Source of the DNA: UBA5336 sp964415675
GTDB taxonomy: Bacteria > Pseudomonadota > Alphaproteobacteria > Caulobacterales > Hyphomonadaceae
Length of the DNA: 64,000 nucleotides
Reading direction: 5' to 3'
Assembly (NCBI GenBank): GCA_964415675.1
Contig: CAYQBG010000012.1
Coordinates: forward strand, 62,001 to 126,000
Positions 8,516-16,156 of the stretch are shown here, piece after piece (the stretch's first letter is position 1; every line of letters begins with the position of its first letter). Under the pieces are notes generated by a model. The model was not told the origin of the DNA, did not search any database, and saw only the letters and a program-made list of their open reading frames with translations. The position numbers and the translations under genes are program-made.

Positions 8516-9757
8516 TCAGACCTGCTTGCCGCCGGCCTTGCGGCGCGCGCCATCGCCCTGCGCTGTCTTGAAATGGTCTCCAACCTCGCCGGCAAGGCGC
8601 GCAGCAACAGCCGACTTGCCCGCGCGCGGCCAATGATCGGCATCATCGCCCCGGATCAGCAAGACCTCATTCTCACCACCACCCATCACATCGCCGGATA
8701 CGTCATTTGCGATGATCCAGTCGCAGCCCTTGCGCGCCAGCTTGGCGCGGGCATGGGCCTCGACATCATGGGTTTCCGCCGCAAAGCCGATCACCAGTTC
8801 CGGGCGTTGTTTGCGCTTGCGTGAAACAGTGGCGAGAATATCGGGGTTCTCGGTGAGGTTCAGCGTCGGCGTCTCGGCAGCTTCGCCTTTCAGTTTCAGC
8901 TTTCGGGCGGCGGACTTTGCCGGGCGCCAGTCCGCCACAGCCGCGACCGACACGAATATATCCGCCGGCAGAGCTTCCTCGACTGCGGCCAGCATCTCGC
9001 GGGCGGTTTCGATATCGATGCGCGTCACCCCTGGCGGGGCGGGAAGGCTGACCGGGCCGGAGACGAGCGTGACTGCGGCGCCTTCGCGCGCAAGCGCCTC
9101 GGCAATGGCATAGCCCTGCTTGCCGGAGGAATGATTGGACAGGTAGCGCACCGGGTCCAGCGGCTCACGCGTGGGGCCGGCCGTGACAATGGCATGGCGC
9201 CCGGCAAGGCGCTGGCTGGCCGACAGGCGGGCCTCGACCGCATCGGCAATGGCCTCGACCTCTGGCAGGCGGCCCGGCCCGAACTCGCCGCAGGCCATGG
9301 CACCCTCATCGGGTTCCATCACCGTGACACCGTCGGCGCGCAGCTGCGCGATATTGCGCTGTGTCGCGCCATGGCCCCACATGCGCACATTCATCGCCGG
9401 GACCATCAGGACCGGCTTGTCAGTGGCCAGCAGCGCGGTCGTGGCCAGATCGCCGGCCAGCCCCTGCGCGGCTTTTGCCATCAGGTCGGCGGTGGCCGGG
9501 CAGATTACGACGAGATCGGCTGAGCGCGACAGCTCGATATGGCCCATCTCGGCCTCGTCGGTGAGGTCGAACAGGTCGGTGAACACTTTCTCGCCCGACA
9601 GGGCCGAAACTGACAGGGGCGTAACGAATTGCGAGCCAGCGCGTGTCAGGATGGCGCGACTGGCAATGCCGCGCTTTGACAAGGTGCGGATCAGTTCAAG
9701 CGATTTATAGGCTGCAATGCCCCCGCCGATGATGAGAAGGATGCGCTTTTCGTCCAT
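8516..9757 (-). CDS. coaBC: Coenzyme A biosynthesis bifunctional protein CoaBC
   Basis: This is a 413-residue fusion of phosphopantothenoylcysteine decarboxylase (CoaC, residues about 1-180) and phosphopantothenate-cysteine ligase (CoaB, about 185-400). Together they make 4'-phosphopantetheine for coenzyme A in the cytoplasm. The flavoprotein half begins with RILLIIGGGIAAYK and carries the active-site signatures PAMNVRMW and ACGEFGPGRLPE. The ligase half starts near RHAIVTAGPTREPLDPVRYL and includes SNHSSGKQGYAIAEAL, typical of the nucleotide-binding region. The length is normal for the fused form. It is followed on the same strand by the acidic secreted protein gene after 160 bp in which I see nothing specific. 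Confidence 0.97.
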   Translation of the reverse strand: MDEKRILLIIGGGIAAYKSLELIRTLSKRGIASRAILTRAGSQFVTPLSVSALSGEKVFTDLFDLTDEAEMGHIELSRSADLVVICPATADLMAKAAQGLAGDLATTALLATDKPVLMVPAMNVRMWGHGATQRNIAQLRADGVTVMEPDEGAMACGEFGPGRLPEVEAIADAVEARLSASQRLAGRHAIVTAGPTREPLDPVRYLSNHSSGKQGYAIAEALAREGAAVTLVSGPVSLPAPPGVTRIDIETAREMLAAVEEALPADIFVSVAAVADWRPAKSAARKLKLKGEAAETPTLNLTENPDILATVSRKRKQRPELVIGFAAETHDVEAHARAKLARKGCDWIIANDVSGDVMGGGENEVLLIRGDDADHWPRAGKSAVAARLAGEVGDHFKTAQGDGARRKAGGKQV

Positions 9758-9847
9758 GATACCTGCCGCGTGCCTTGCCGAAACCCCGAACCTAACCGCA
9801 TTAAATCACGAAATGGTTGAGAGGGCACGAGGGCGCGGTGAAACCGC

Positions 9848-10207
9848 TCAGTATCGACGCGTGCGCGGGGCACCCAGGACATGCGGGCTCGCCGCGAAAT
9901 CGCTGCGCCAGCGATACGGGCGCTCGACCAGGACAATCGACTGCTCGACCTGAACCCCGGCGCCGCCGGCGCGCTCACCGCCCGCGCGAGCCTGGCCGGC
10001 ACATGACTTCGCCGGGCCGCGTCCACGGATGACACGCACGCCCTCGATCGGATAAGCCTTTTCGACAGACGCGCCGCAAAATGCCCCGTCATTGCCCCAT
10101 GGCTTGAGTGAGGCCGGCGCATCGGGCGCCCCGGCAAGGGCTTCGCCATCGGCCATGGCGGTCACCGGCAGCGCAAGACAGGCAAGTACAGCAATAATGG
10201 CACGCAT
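9848..10207 (-). CDS. Small secreted protein of unknown function
   Basis: This 119-residue protein starts with a Sec signal peptide (MRAIIAVLACLALPVTAMA). The frame opens further upstream at 10270, but the ATG at 10207 is preceded by AAGGAGA at the right distance and begins the signal peptide directly. The mature part contains two cysteines (DGAFCGAS and AKSCAGQ) that could pair in the periplasm, and a Gly/Ala/Arg-rich middle. No family is recognised. It sits between mutM and coaBC on the same strand, about 90 bp from each. Confidence 0.6.
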   Translation of the reverse strand: MRAIIAVLACLALPVTAMADGEALAGAPDAPASLKPWGNDGAFCGASVEKAYPIEGVRVIRGRGPAKSCAGQARAGGERAGGAGVQVEQSIVLVERPYRWRSDFAASPHVLGAPRTRRY

Positions 10208-10297
10208 CGCAGCGGTCTCCTTGAGATGAGTGAGCCTAACCCGGCGACGGGCGCGCGCCAGCGCTTTCATCCTTCAGGCGACGCCGCGCGCGCCCAC

Positions 10298-11143
10298 TCA
10301 ACGCTGGCAGGTGCTGCAATGGAAGGTGGACCGGCCCGACTGCACGATCCGCCGGATGGCCGCGCCGCAGTCCGGGCAGGCCACGCCCTCGCGGTCATAG
10401 ACGCGAAAGCCATGCTGGAAATAGCCGAGCGCGCCATCGGCTGCGGCGAAGTCGCGCAGCGATGAGCCGCCCGCCGAAATGGCTTCGGCGATCACGGCAT
10501 TGATCGCTTCGGCAAGGCGCGCGGCGCGCTGGCCCTTCACGCTGCCCGCCCGGCGACGCGGCGAGATCCGTGCACGGAACAGCGCTTCGCAGACATAGAT
10601 ATTGCCAAGACCGGCAACGATACGCTGGTCGAGCAGCGCCGCCTTGATCGGCGTGTTGCGACCGGCAAGGGCGCCCGCGAGATAGCCGGCATGGAAACTG
10701 TTCGACAGGGGCTCGGGCCCGAGACCGCGCAAGCGCGCATACTGGCTCAAGTCCGGGCCGGGCCACAATTCCATGAAGCCAAACCGCCTTGGATCATTAT
10801 AGATCACGCGCGCATCGCTACTCATCGTGAAGATCACATGATCGTGACGCGGGTCGCCGCCTGCCCTGTGATGGAAGTTGCCGGCCTGATGATCGTCGAT
10901 CGTGAAACGTCCCGACATGCCCAGATGCATGACCAGCATGTCCCCGCCCGACAGCTGTGCACAGAGGAATTTGGCCCGCCGGCCAAGGCGTTCCACACGC
11001 TGGCCGGTGACGCGCTCGGCGAACTGAGGCGGAAAGGGAAACCGCAGGTCGGCGCGGTTGAGCCGGACATCGGCAATGTCGCGCCCCTCCATGATCGGAG
11101 CCAGGCCGCGGCGAACCGTCTCGACTTCGGGCAATTCAGGCAT
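10298..11143 (-). CDS. mutM: Formamidopyrimidine-DNA glycosylase
   Basis: This 281-residue DNA repair enzyme (Fpg) removes 8-oxoguanine and formamidopyrimidines and nicks the abasic site. The start is fixed at 11143: the protein must begin MPELPEVETVRRGL because the Pro at position 2 is the catalytic nucleophile. The longer open frame from 11176 would bury it. The helix-two-turn-helix region (DQRIVAGLGNIYVCEALF) and a C-terminal zinc finger with four cysteines (CPDCG and HCSTC) are present, so it looks fully active. It is divergent from ubiE with under 50 bp between starts, a common alphaproteobacterial arrangement. Confidence 0.97.
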   Translation of the reverse strand: MPELPEVETVRRGLAPIMEGRDIADVRLNRADLRFPFPPQFAERVTGQRVERLGRRAKFLCAQLSGGDMLVMHLGMSGRFTIDDHQAGNFHHRAGGDPRHDHVIFTMSSDARVIYNDPRRFGFMELWPGPDLSQYARLRGLGPEPLSNSFHAGYLAGALAGRNTPIKAALLDQRIVAGLGNIYVCEALFRARISPRRRAGSVKGQRAARLAEAINAVIAEAISAGGSSLRDFAAADGALGYFQHGFRVYDREGVACPDCGAAIRRIVQSGRSTFHCSTCQR

Positions 11144-11190
11144 AAGCCCGCATATAGCGCTTTGAATGATTGGCAACTATGGTCGCAGCC

Positions 11191-11976
11191 ATGACACAAG
11201 CAGATGACACCACCCAGCGGGTCAGTTTCGGCTTCGAGGATGTGGCGCCAGAGGAAAAGGCCGCCCGCGTGCGCGGGGTCTTCAACTCGGTGGCCCCGCG
11301 CTATGACCTGATGAATGACCTCATGTCTGCGGGCATTCACCGGATCTGGAAGCATGACACGCTCTCGAAACTCAATCCCCAGCCCGGCGAGCGGCTGCTG
11401 GACGTGGCCGGCGGCACGGGCGATCTCGCCCTGGGATTCCTGAAGCGTGCCGACAGCGTGCGGCGGCGGCGCGGCGGCGAGCCGGCCAGCGCGGTTGTCT
11501 TCGACATCAACGACGCGATGCTGATCGCAGGGAAGGCCCGCGCGGACGCACAAGCCGTCGCCGAGCGGCTGGACTGGGTGTGCGGCGACGGCGAAGCGAT
11601 GCCTTTCCCGGATCGCAGTTTCGATGCTCTGACCATCGGGCTTGGTATCCGCAATATCACCAATCGCGCCGCAGCGCTGGCGGAGTTCCGCCGGGTGCTC
11701 AAGCCCGCCGGGCGGCTCGCCATCCTGGAACTGTCTCACATGACGGCCCCGGCGCTGCAGGCGGCTTATGACACTTACAGTTTCAATGTGATCCCGCGGC
11801 TCGGCGGTCTCGTGACAGGGGATGCCGACAGCTACCAGTACCTGGTCGAATCCATTCGCCGTTTTCCCAAACAGGATGAATTTGCGGAGGAAATCCGCGA
11901 GGCCGGCTTTTCGCGCGTGTCGGTGACGAATTTTTCCGGCGGCATCGCGGCGCTACATTTCGCCTGGGCGGTCTGA
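11191..11976 (+). CDS. ubiE: Ubiquinone/menaquinone biosynthesis C-methyltransferase
   Basis: S-adenosylmethionine-dependent methyltransferase for a ring C-methylation step of ubiquinone biosynthesis. Family signatures are visible: FNSVAPRYDLMNDLMSAGIH near residue 30, the SAM-binding DVAGGTGDLA, and the late motif GLGIRNITNRAAAL. The length of about 261 residues is slightly above the E. coli enzyme because of an Arg-rich insert (KRADSVRRRRGGEP). In-frame starts at 11170 (TTG), 11179 and 11191 (ATG) are possible. MTQADDTTQRVSFGFEDV fits the family N-terminus best. ubiB follows after 4 bp, so the two are surely co-transcribed. Confidence 0.96.
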   Translation: MTQADDTTQRVSFGFEDVAPEEKAARVRGVFNSVAPRYDLMNDLMSAGIHRIWKHDTLSKLNPQPGERLLDVAGGTGDLALGFLKRADSVRRRRGGEPASAVVFDINDAMLIAGKARADAQAVAERLDWVCGDGEAMPFPDRSFDALTIGLGIRNITNRAAALAEFRRVLKPAGRLAILELSHMTAPALQAAYDTYSFNVIPRLGGLVTGDADSYQYLVESIRRFPKQDEFAEEIREAGFSRVSVTNFSGGIAALHFAWAV

Positions 11977-11980
11977 CCTC

Positions 11981-13513
11981 ATGTGGCGTATGCTGGGTGA
12001 TTATTGGCGGCTCATGCGGGCAGGTGTGTCGCTTGCGCGCCATGATGTGGTGCTCCCGGGGGAGTACAAGTCGCGGCTGCCACTGCCGGCACGGCTGGCA
12101 GGGCATATCCTGCGCCTGACCGGCGGCGGGGCAAGGGGACGGCCGGGAGAGCGACTGGCCGAAGCGCTCGAAAAGCTGGGGCCGGCCTATATCAAGCTCG
12201 GCCAGTTCCTTGCCACGCGGCCCGATGTGCTCGGCGTGGACGTGGCCAATGACCTGTCGCGGCTGAAAGACAAGCTGGCGCCCTTTTCCGATGAGGCCGC
12301 GCGCAAGGCGCTGGAAGCCGAATTTGGCGTCGCAGAGGCAAAGCGCCTGTTCCCCGATCCTGGCAAGCCTGTCGCCGCGGCGTCCCTGGCGCAGGTCCAT
12401 CGCATGCCCACCGTGGATGGCGTGCGCGCGGTCAAGATCCTGCGCCCCGGCATAGAGCGGAAGATCGAGCTGGCGCTGAGCGCCATGCAGCGCGCGGCCC
12501 GCACGATTGAGCGCGCCAGCCCCGACAGCCGGCGACTGGAGCCGGTGGCCTTCACCCAGACCATTGCCCGCGCCATGATGCGCGAGCTTGACCTGCGCCT
12601 GGAAGCGGGCGGCGCGGATGAATTGCGCGTCCTGGCAACAGAGAAAGGCCATTTCACGATCCCAGAGATCGACTGGGAGCGCACCGGCCAGCGCGTGGTG
12701 ACGATGGACTGGATGGAGGCCACGCCGCTGACCGATCCGGCTGCGCTCACCGGGCCGAATGTGGACCGCGTCGAACTGGCCAATCATGTCACGCGCGGCT
12801 TTCTCAGCCATGCGATCGAACATGGTGTTTTCCATGCCGATATGCATGAGGGAAACATGATGGTGCTGCCGGACGGGCGGCTCGGCCTGATTGATTTCGG
12901 GATTATCGGACGGATCGGGCCGGATGAGCGCCGGTTTCTGGCAGAAATCCTCTGGGGTTTCATCCAGCGCGACTATACGCGGATTTCCGAGGTGCATTTC
13001 GAGGCGGGTTATGTGCCGGCCGACCAGTCCGTGGGTGAGTTCGCACAGGCGCTGCGCTCGGTCGGCGAACCGATCCATGGCAAGCGAGCCGAAGAGGTCT
13101 CGATGGGCCGGCTCCTCTTACAGCTGATGGATTACACTCACACTTTCGGCATGCATCTGCGCCCTGAACTGGTGCTGCTGCAGAAAACCATGGTGCAGGT
13201 GGAAGGCGTCGCGCGCGGTATCGACCCCACTCATGATATCTGGGCGGCGGCAGAACCCATCGTGTCGGGCTGGGTGCGGCGCGAATTCGGGCCGGCGGGC
13301 GCGGCGCGGCTGGCCGCGCGCAATACCCGCCAGGTGAGCGACCGGCTCAAACGCCTGCCGGAGATAATGGACAAGCTGGAAACCGCGCTGGAGCGCAGCG
13401 CCGCGCCGCCAGCGCCCCCGCCGCGCGAACGGTTTGCGCCCTGGTGGGGCTGGTTCGGCTTCTTCATCCTCGCCGGTGGGCTTGGACTGGCCGCGCTGGC
13501 GGTTGGCAGCTGA
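11981..13513 (+). CDS. ubiB: Ubiquinone biosynthesis protein UbiB (ABC1/ADCK family)
   Basis: This 510-residue atypical kinase-like ATPase is needed for ubiquinone production, probably by mobilising hydrophobic intermediates at the membrane. The KxGQ motif (YIKLGQFLATRPD), the Ala-rich loop (AAASLAQVHR), and the conserved HADMHEGNMM and LIDFGIIGR motifs of the ABC1 fold are all present. A C-terminal hydrophobic segment (WFGFFILAGGLGLAALAV) would anchor it in the inner membrane. It begins 4 bp after ubiE. The 3' end is convergent with the small secreted protein gene, 12 bp away, and I see no clear terminator between them. Confidence 0.97.
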   Translation: MWRMLGDYWRLMRAGVSLARHDVVLPGEYKSRLPLPARLAGHILRLTGGGARGRPGERLAEALEKLGPAYIKLGQFLATRPDVLGVDVANDLSRLKDKLAPFSDEAARKALEAEFGVAEAKRLFPDPGKPVAAASLAQVHRMPTVDGVRAVKILRPGIERKIELALSAMQRAARTIERASPDSRRLEPVAFTQTIARAMMRELDLRLEAGGADELRVLATEKGHFTIPEIDWERTGQRVVTMDWMEATPLTDPAALTGPNVDRVELANHVTRGFLSHAIEHGVFHADMHEGNMMVLPDGRLGLIDFGIIGRIGPDERRFLAEILWGFIQRDYTRISEVHFEAGYVPADQSVGEFAQALRSVGEPIHGKRAEEVSMGRLLLQLMDYTHTFGMHLRPELVLLQKTMVQVEGVARGIDPTHDIWAAAEPIVSGWVRREFGPAGAARLAARNTRQVSDRLKRLPEIMDKLETALERSAAPPAPPPRERFAPWWGWFGFFILAGGLGLAALAVGS

Positions 13514-13525
13514 GGCAGGTTCCGA

Positions 13526-13942
13526 TCAGCAGGTGTCGGCCAGCCGTGTCGCGCGCGCCGAGACGCTGATGGTGAGCGGGGTGTCCGGCGCGCCGGTCCA
13601 GCCTTCTGCGGTCAGTTCGGCCTGGCCGCCCTCGACCGTGATCTTGCCGGCAAGCTCGCCCTTGACGCTGCCGGTGCAGGCCAGAGCGAATTCATAACCG
13701 TTCTCGACCGGCCGGGCCGAGGTCAGTGCGCAGCCATCGGCGATGGAGCGGGCGGCCTCATCGAGATCATAGCTGTTTTCGCCGTCGGCCATGCATTCGC
13801 GCCCGTTATCGGTGAGCGTCGCTGCGCCGAGCATCGCCTGCCCGTCATAGGCCCACAGGCCGGGCGCAAAGGTCACGCTATCGGCAAGCGCGCCGGGCGC
13901 GAGGCAGGCAACCGCAAAGGCGGCGGCAAGGACTGTTTTCAT
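13526..13942 (-). CDS. Small secreted protein, DUF3617-like
   Basis: This 138-residue exported protein begins MKTVLAAAFAVACLAPGALA, a Sec signal peptide. The ATG at 13942 is chosen over the much longer frame to 14161, which would overlap the neighbouring gene. The mature part starts VTFAPGLWAYDG and carries Cys residues in GRECMADG, ADGCALTS and LACTGSV, resembling DUF3617 periplasmic proteins, which share a PGLW opening and paired cysteines. The family assignment is tentative. The role is unknown. Confidence 0.65.
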   Translation of the reverse strand: MKTVLAAAFAVACLAPGALADSVTFAPGLWAYDGQAMLGAATLTDNGRECMADGENSYDLDEAARSIADGCALTSARPVENGYEFALACTGSVKGELAGKITVEGGQAELTAEGWTGAPDTPLTISVSARATRLADTC

Positions 13943-14021
13943 GGACCGGCTCCTGTTACAGTTCCGCCTCATCACCTGAAAAAAGGGCAGAAACAGGGCG
14001 CGGGGTGTGTTTGGGAACTTA

Positions 14022-14798
14022 CTAAACAAGCTTGCGGTATCGACCCGCGCCCAGGAATTCCAGATAAGCCATATCTCGGAGCAGCTGAAGTTGCTGCCGC
14101 AATTTTGGGCGGATATTATTGTTCTTAGGAAATACTTTCGCGAATTCGTCCTCCATTTCATATAAATCGCTCAATTCAAACTCTTCCGGCAGACGCTCAA
14201 CCGCCTGGAGGGTCCGAGACAGCCATGCGCGCGTTGACGGAATCGCTTCGCGAAGGGGCAATGCTGCGCGCCAGGCACCTCTGACGATTTCCGGATCGAG
14301 CCTGATGCTGTTTTCGACCAGTGTGATCCGACCCAGTTTCGGGATCAGGTCCAAACGTATATTGCACCCAATCCAGCCCGCACGACGCGCTGATGGTGCC
14401 AGAGGTTTTCGCTTCTCTATGATATGGGCGGCAAAGAACTGTTTCGGGATGATTATGACGTCCGAGACCGACATTTCGAATTTGGAGTATCGCATCAGCA
14501 GAAGGTTCGGGCTTCGATCCGAAGCCAAGCGTTCGATCATGGTCGAATAAGCGCCATCGACAATTTTGCGCCCAAAGCGAGCCTTTTGGGCCTTTATCTC
14601 GAACTGCTCGTCGCAGTTCGAGCAATAGAAATCTGCCACGGGTCGATTGTTCGGAAACTGTTCAAGCTGCTCACTGGTGCAATGGGGGCAAAACATCTGA
14701 CGAGCGGTCCAGTCTTCCGACAGGACACGCGCATTCTGCGTGGGTCCGCGATAAATCGCAGCTTCTTCTCTCAAACCCAGCTTTTTACGATCCGGCAT
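14022..14798 (-). CDS. DpnI-family type IIM (methyl-directed) restriction endonuclease
   Basis: This 258-residue protein is strikingly similar to Streptococcus pneumoniae DpnI as I recall its sequence, in both domains. The catalytic PD-(D/E)XK core shows Asp56 in NRPVADFYC, then Glu67 and Lys69 in FEIKAQ. A four-cysteine zinc site uses C37, C40, C59 and C62 (CPHC and CSNC). The stretch KPLAPSARRAGWIGCNI is nearly identical to DpnI, and the C-terminal winged helix ends NIRPKLRQQLQLLRD and then RYRKL. DpnI cuts GATC only when adenine is methylated. The exact specificity here is inference. No methyltransferase is adjacent, as expected for an enzyme that attacks modified DNA. The gene is visibly AT-richer than its neighbours, suggesting acquisition. 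It follows a small DpnD-like gene by 30 bp. The ATG has GAGGTGG just upstream. Confidence 0.93.
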   Translation of the reverse strand: MPDRKKLGLREEAAIYRGPTQNARVLSEDWTARQMFCPHCTSEQLEQFPNNRPVADFYCSNCDEQFEIKAQKARFGRKIVDGAYSTMIERLASDRSPNLLLMRYSKFEMSVSDVIIIPKQFFAAHIIEKRKPLAPSARRAGWIGCNIRLDLIPKLGRITLVENSIRLDPEIVRGAWRAALPLREAIPSTRAWLSRTLQAVERLPEEFELSDLYEMEDEFAKVFPKNNNIRPKLRQQLQLLRDMAYLEFLGAGRYRKLV

Positions 14799-14828
14799 GC
14801 CACCTCATGCCAGAATTTTATTGCTGAA

Positions 14829-15044
14829 TTAGAAATCGCCCGTTCGCGTTTCTCCAACCTCTGTGCCCTCGTGGTCAATCGCAACGAATTCACGTGCATC
14901 GAAAAATTCAACGCCTTGAACAGACCATTCAAATTCGTCTTCGGCCTGTTGGGCGACGCCAACAGCCTCAGCTTCAGAATCCGCTTCAATATCCGTTTCG
15001 AAAACAACAAAGGAATCAACACGCCTGCGAACGCGATACTTCAT
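14829..15044 (-). CDS. Small acidic protein resembling DpnD/PcfM family
   Basis: This 71-residue protein starts MKYRVRRRVDSFVVFETDI, with GGGGA upstream of the ATG at 15044. Its middle (FETDIEADSEAEAVGVAQ) and the later acidic REFVAIDHEG look like the short beta-strand, (A-D-S-E-x-E-A) helix, beta-strand pattern of DpnD/PcfM-like proteins. DpnD is the protein of unknown function encoded with DpnI in S. pneumoniae. Here it lies just upstream of the DpnI-like gene on the same strand, 30 bp away, so the two form one unit. The match is short and low in complexity, so the family name is an inference supported mainly by context. Other possibilities are an antirestriction or regulatory partner, or an unrelated small protein. 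Confidence 0.6.
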   Translation of the reverse strand: MKYRVRRRVDSFVVFETDIEADSEAEAVGVAQQAEDEFEWSVQGVEFFDAREFVAIDHEGTEVGETRTGDF

Positions 15045-15085
15045 TGCAAATCCCCATTTATTCCCGATTTGTTCTAAAGCTGGTA

Positions 15086-15109
15086 GGGCGGGAGTCAACC
15101 CCCCCGCCC
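15086..15109 (-). terminator. Possible terminator after ilvC
   Basis: A GGGCGGG / CCCGCCC inverted repeat lies just past the ilvC stop, between it and the DpnD-like gene. There is no clean U-tract after it, so it may be a weak or partial terminator. Confidence 0.35.
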
Positions 15110-15116
15110 CCCGCCT

Positions 15117-16136
15117 CTAGTTCCGGCTCTTGTCGACCAGGCGGTCATTCTGGGCCCAGTGCATCATGCTGCGCAGTTTCTCGCCGACGGCTTCGATGTC
15201 ATGGGCGTTCATGCGCGCGCGGGTGGCGTGGAAGCTGGGCGCGCCGGCCTGGTTTTCCAGCACCCAGTCACGCGCGAACTTGCCGGACTGGATGTCTTCC
15301 AGCACCGCCTTCATCGCTTCCTTGCTCTCCTTGGCAATGACGCGCGGGCCGCTGACATATTCGCCATATTCTGCGGTGTTGGAGATGGAATAATTCATGT
15401 TCGCGATGCCGCCCTCATAGATGAGGTCGACGATCAGCTTGGTCTCGTGCAGGCATTCGAAATAGGCCATTTCCGGGCTGTAACCGGCCTCAACGAGGGT
15501 CTCATAGCCGGCCTTGATCAGTTCCACGATACCGCCGCAGAGCACGGCCTGCTCGCCGAACAGGTCAGTCTCGGTTTCCTCGCGGAAGCTTGTCTCGATC
15601 ACGCCCGCGCGGGTGTTGCCGATGGCTTTCGAGTAAGACAGCGCGATGTCCTTCGCCGTGCCGGTGGCGTCCTGATGGATGGCGACGAGGCCCGGCAGGC
15701 CGAAGCCGCGCTGATACTGGTCGCGCAGCGTGTGGCCCGGCCCTTTGGGCGCTGAAAGGGAAATATCGACATTCGCGCTCGGGCGGATGAGATTGTAGTG
15801 GATGTTGAAGCCATGGCCGAACATGATGTGCTGGCCATCACGCACATGCGGCTCGATCTCAGTGGCCCAGAGCACCGCCTGTTTCTCGTCCGGCACGAGG
15901 ATCATCACCACATCGGCCCATTGCGTCGCCTCGGCAGGCGTCTTCACATCGAGCCCTTCGGCCTCGGCCTTGGCGCGGCTGGACGAGCCCGGCTGCAGGC
16001 CGACACAGACCTCTTTGACGCCGCTGTCACGGGCATTGAGCACATGGGCGTGACCCTGGCTGCCATAGCCGATCACGGCAACCTTCTTCTTCTGGATCAG
16101 AGCGATATCGGCGTCGTTTTCGTAATAGATTTTCAT
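15117..16136 (-). CDS. ilvC: Ketol-acid reductoisomerase (NADP+)
   Basis: This 339-residue class I enzyme converts acetolactate or acetohydroxybutyrate to the dihydroxy acid in valine, leucine and isoleucine synthesis. The Rossmann domain opens with VAVIGYGSQGHAHVLN, and the knotted C-terminal domain has DLFGEQAVLCGGIVELI and the metal-binding ECLHETKLIVDLIYEGG. The size is typical. It begins 20 bp after the WecG/STAS gene with CGGAGA upstream of its ATG, so it is probably the last gene of the ilvB-led operon. It may also have its own promoter. Confidence 0.98.
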   Translation of the reverse strand: MKIYYENDADIALIQKKKVAVIGYGSQGHAHVLNARDSGVKEVCVGLQPGSSSRAKAEAEGLDVKTPAEATQWADVVMILVPDEKQAVLWATEIEPHVRDGQHIMFGHGFNIHYNLIRPSANVDISLSAPKGPGHTLRDQYQRGFGLPGLVAIHQDATGTAKDIALSYSKAIGNTRAGVIETSFREETETDLFGEQAVLCGGIVELIKAGYETLVEAGYSPEMAYFECLHETKLIVDLIYEGGIANMNYSISNTAEYGEYVSGPRVIAKESKEAMKAVLEDIQSGKFARDWVLENQAGAPSFHATRARMNAHDIEAVGEKLRSMMHWAQNDRLVDKSRN

Positions 16137-16156
16137 TTTCGATCTCCGTTGGCGTT

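Noticed and set aside
11144..11176. The longer MutM start at 11176
   Set aside because: MutM needs Pro as its first residue after Met removal (MPELPE), so the true start is 11143.
13943..14161. The 73-residue N-terminal extension of the small secreted DUF3617-like protein
   Set aside because: It overlaps the DpnI-like gene and hides an evident signal peptide starting at 13942.
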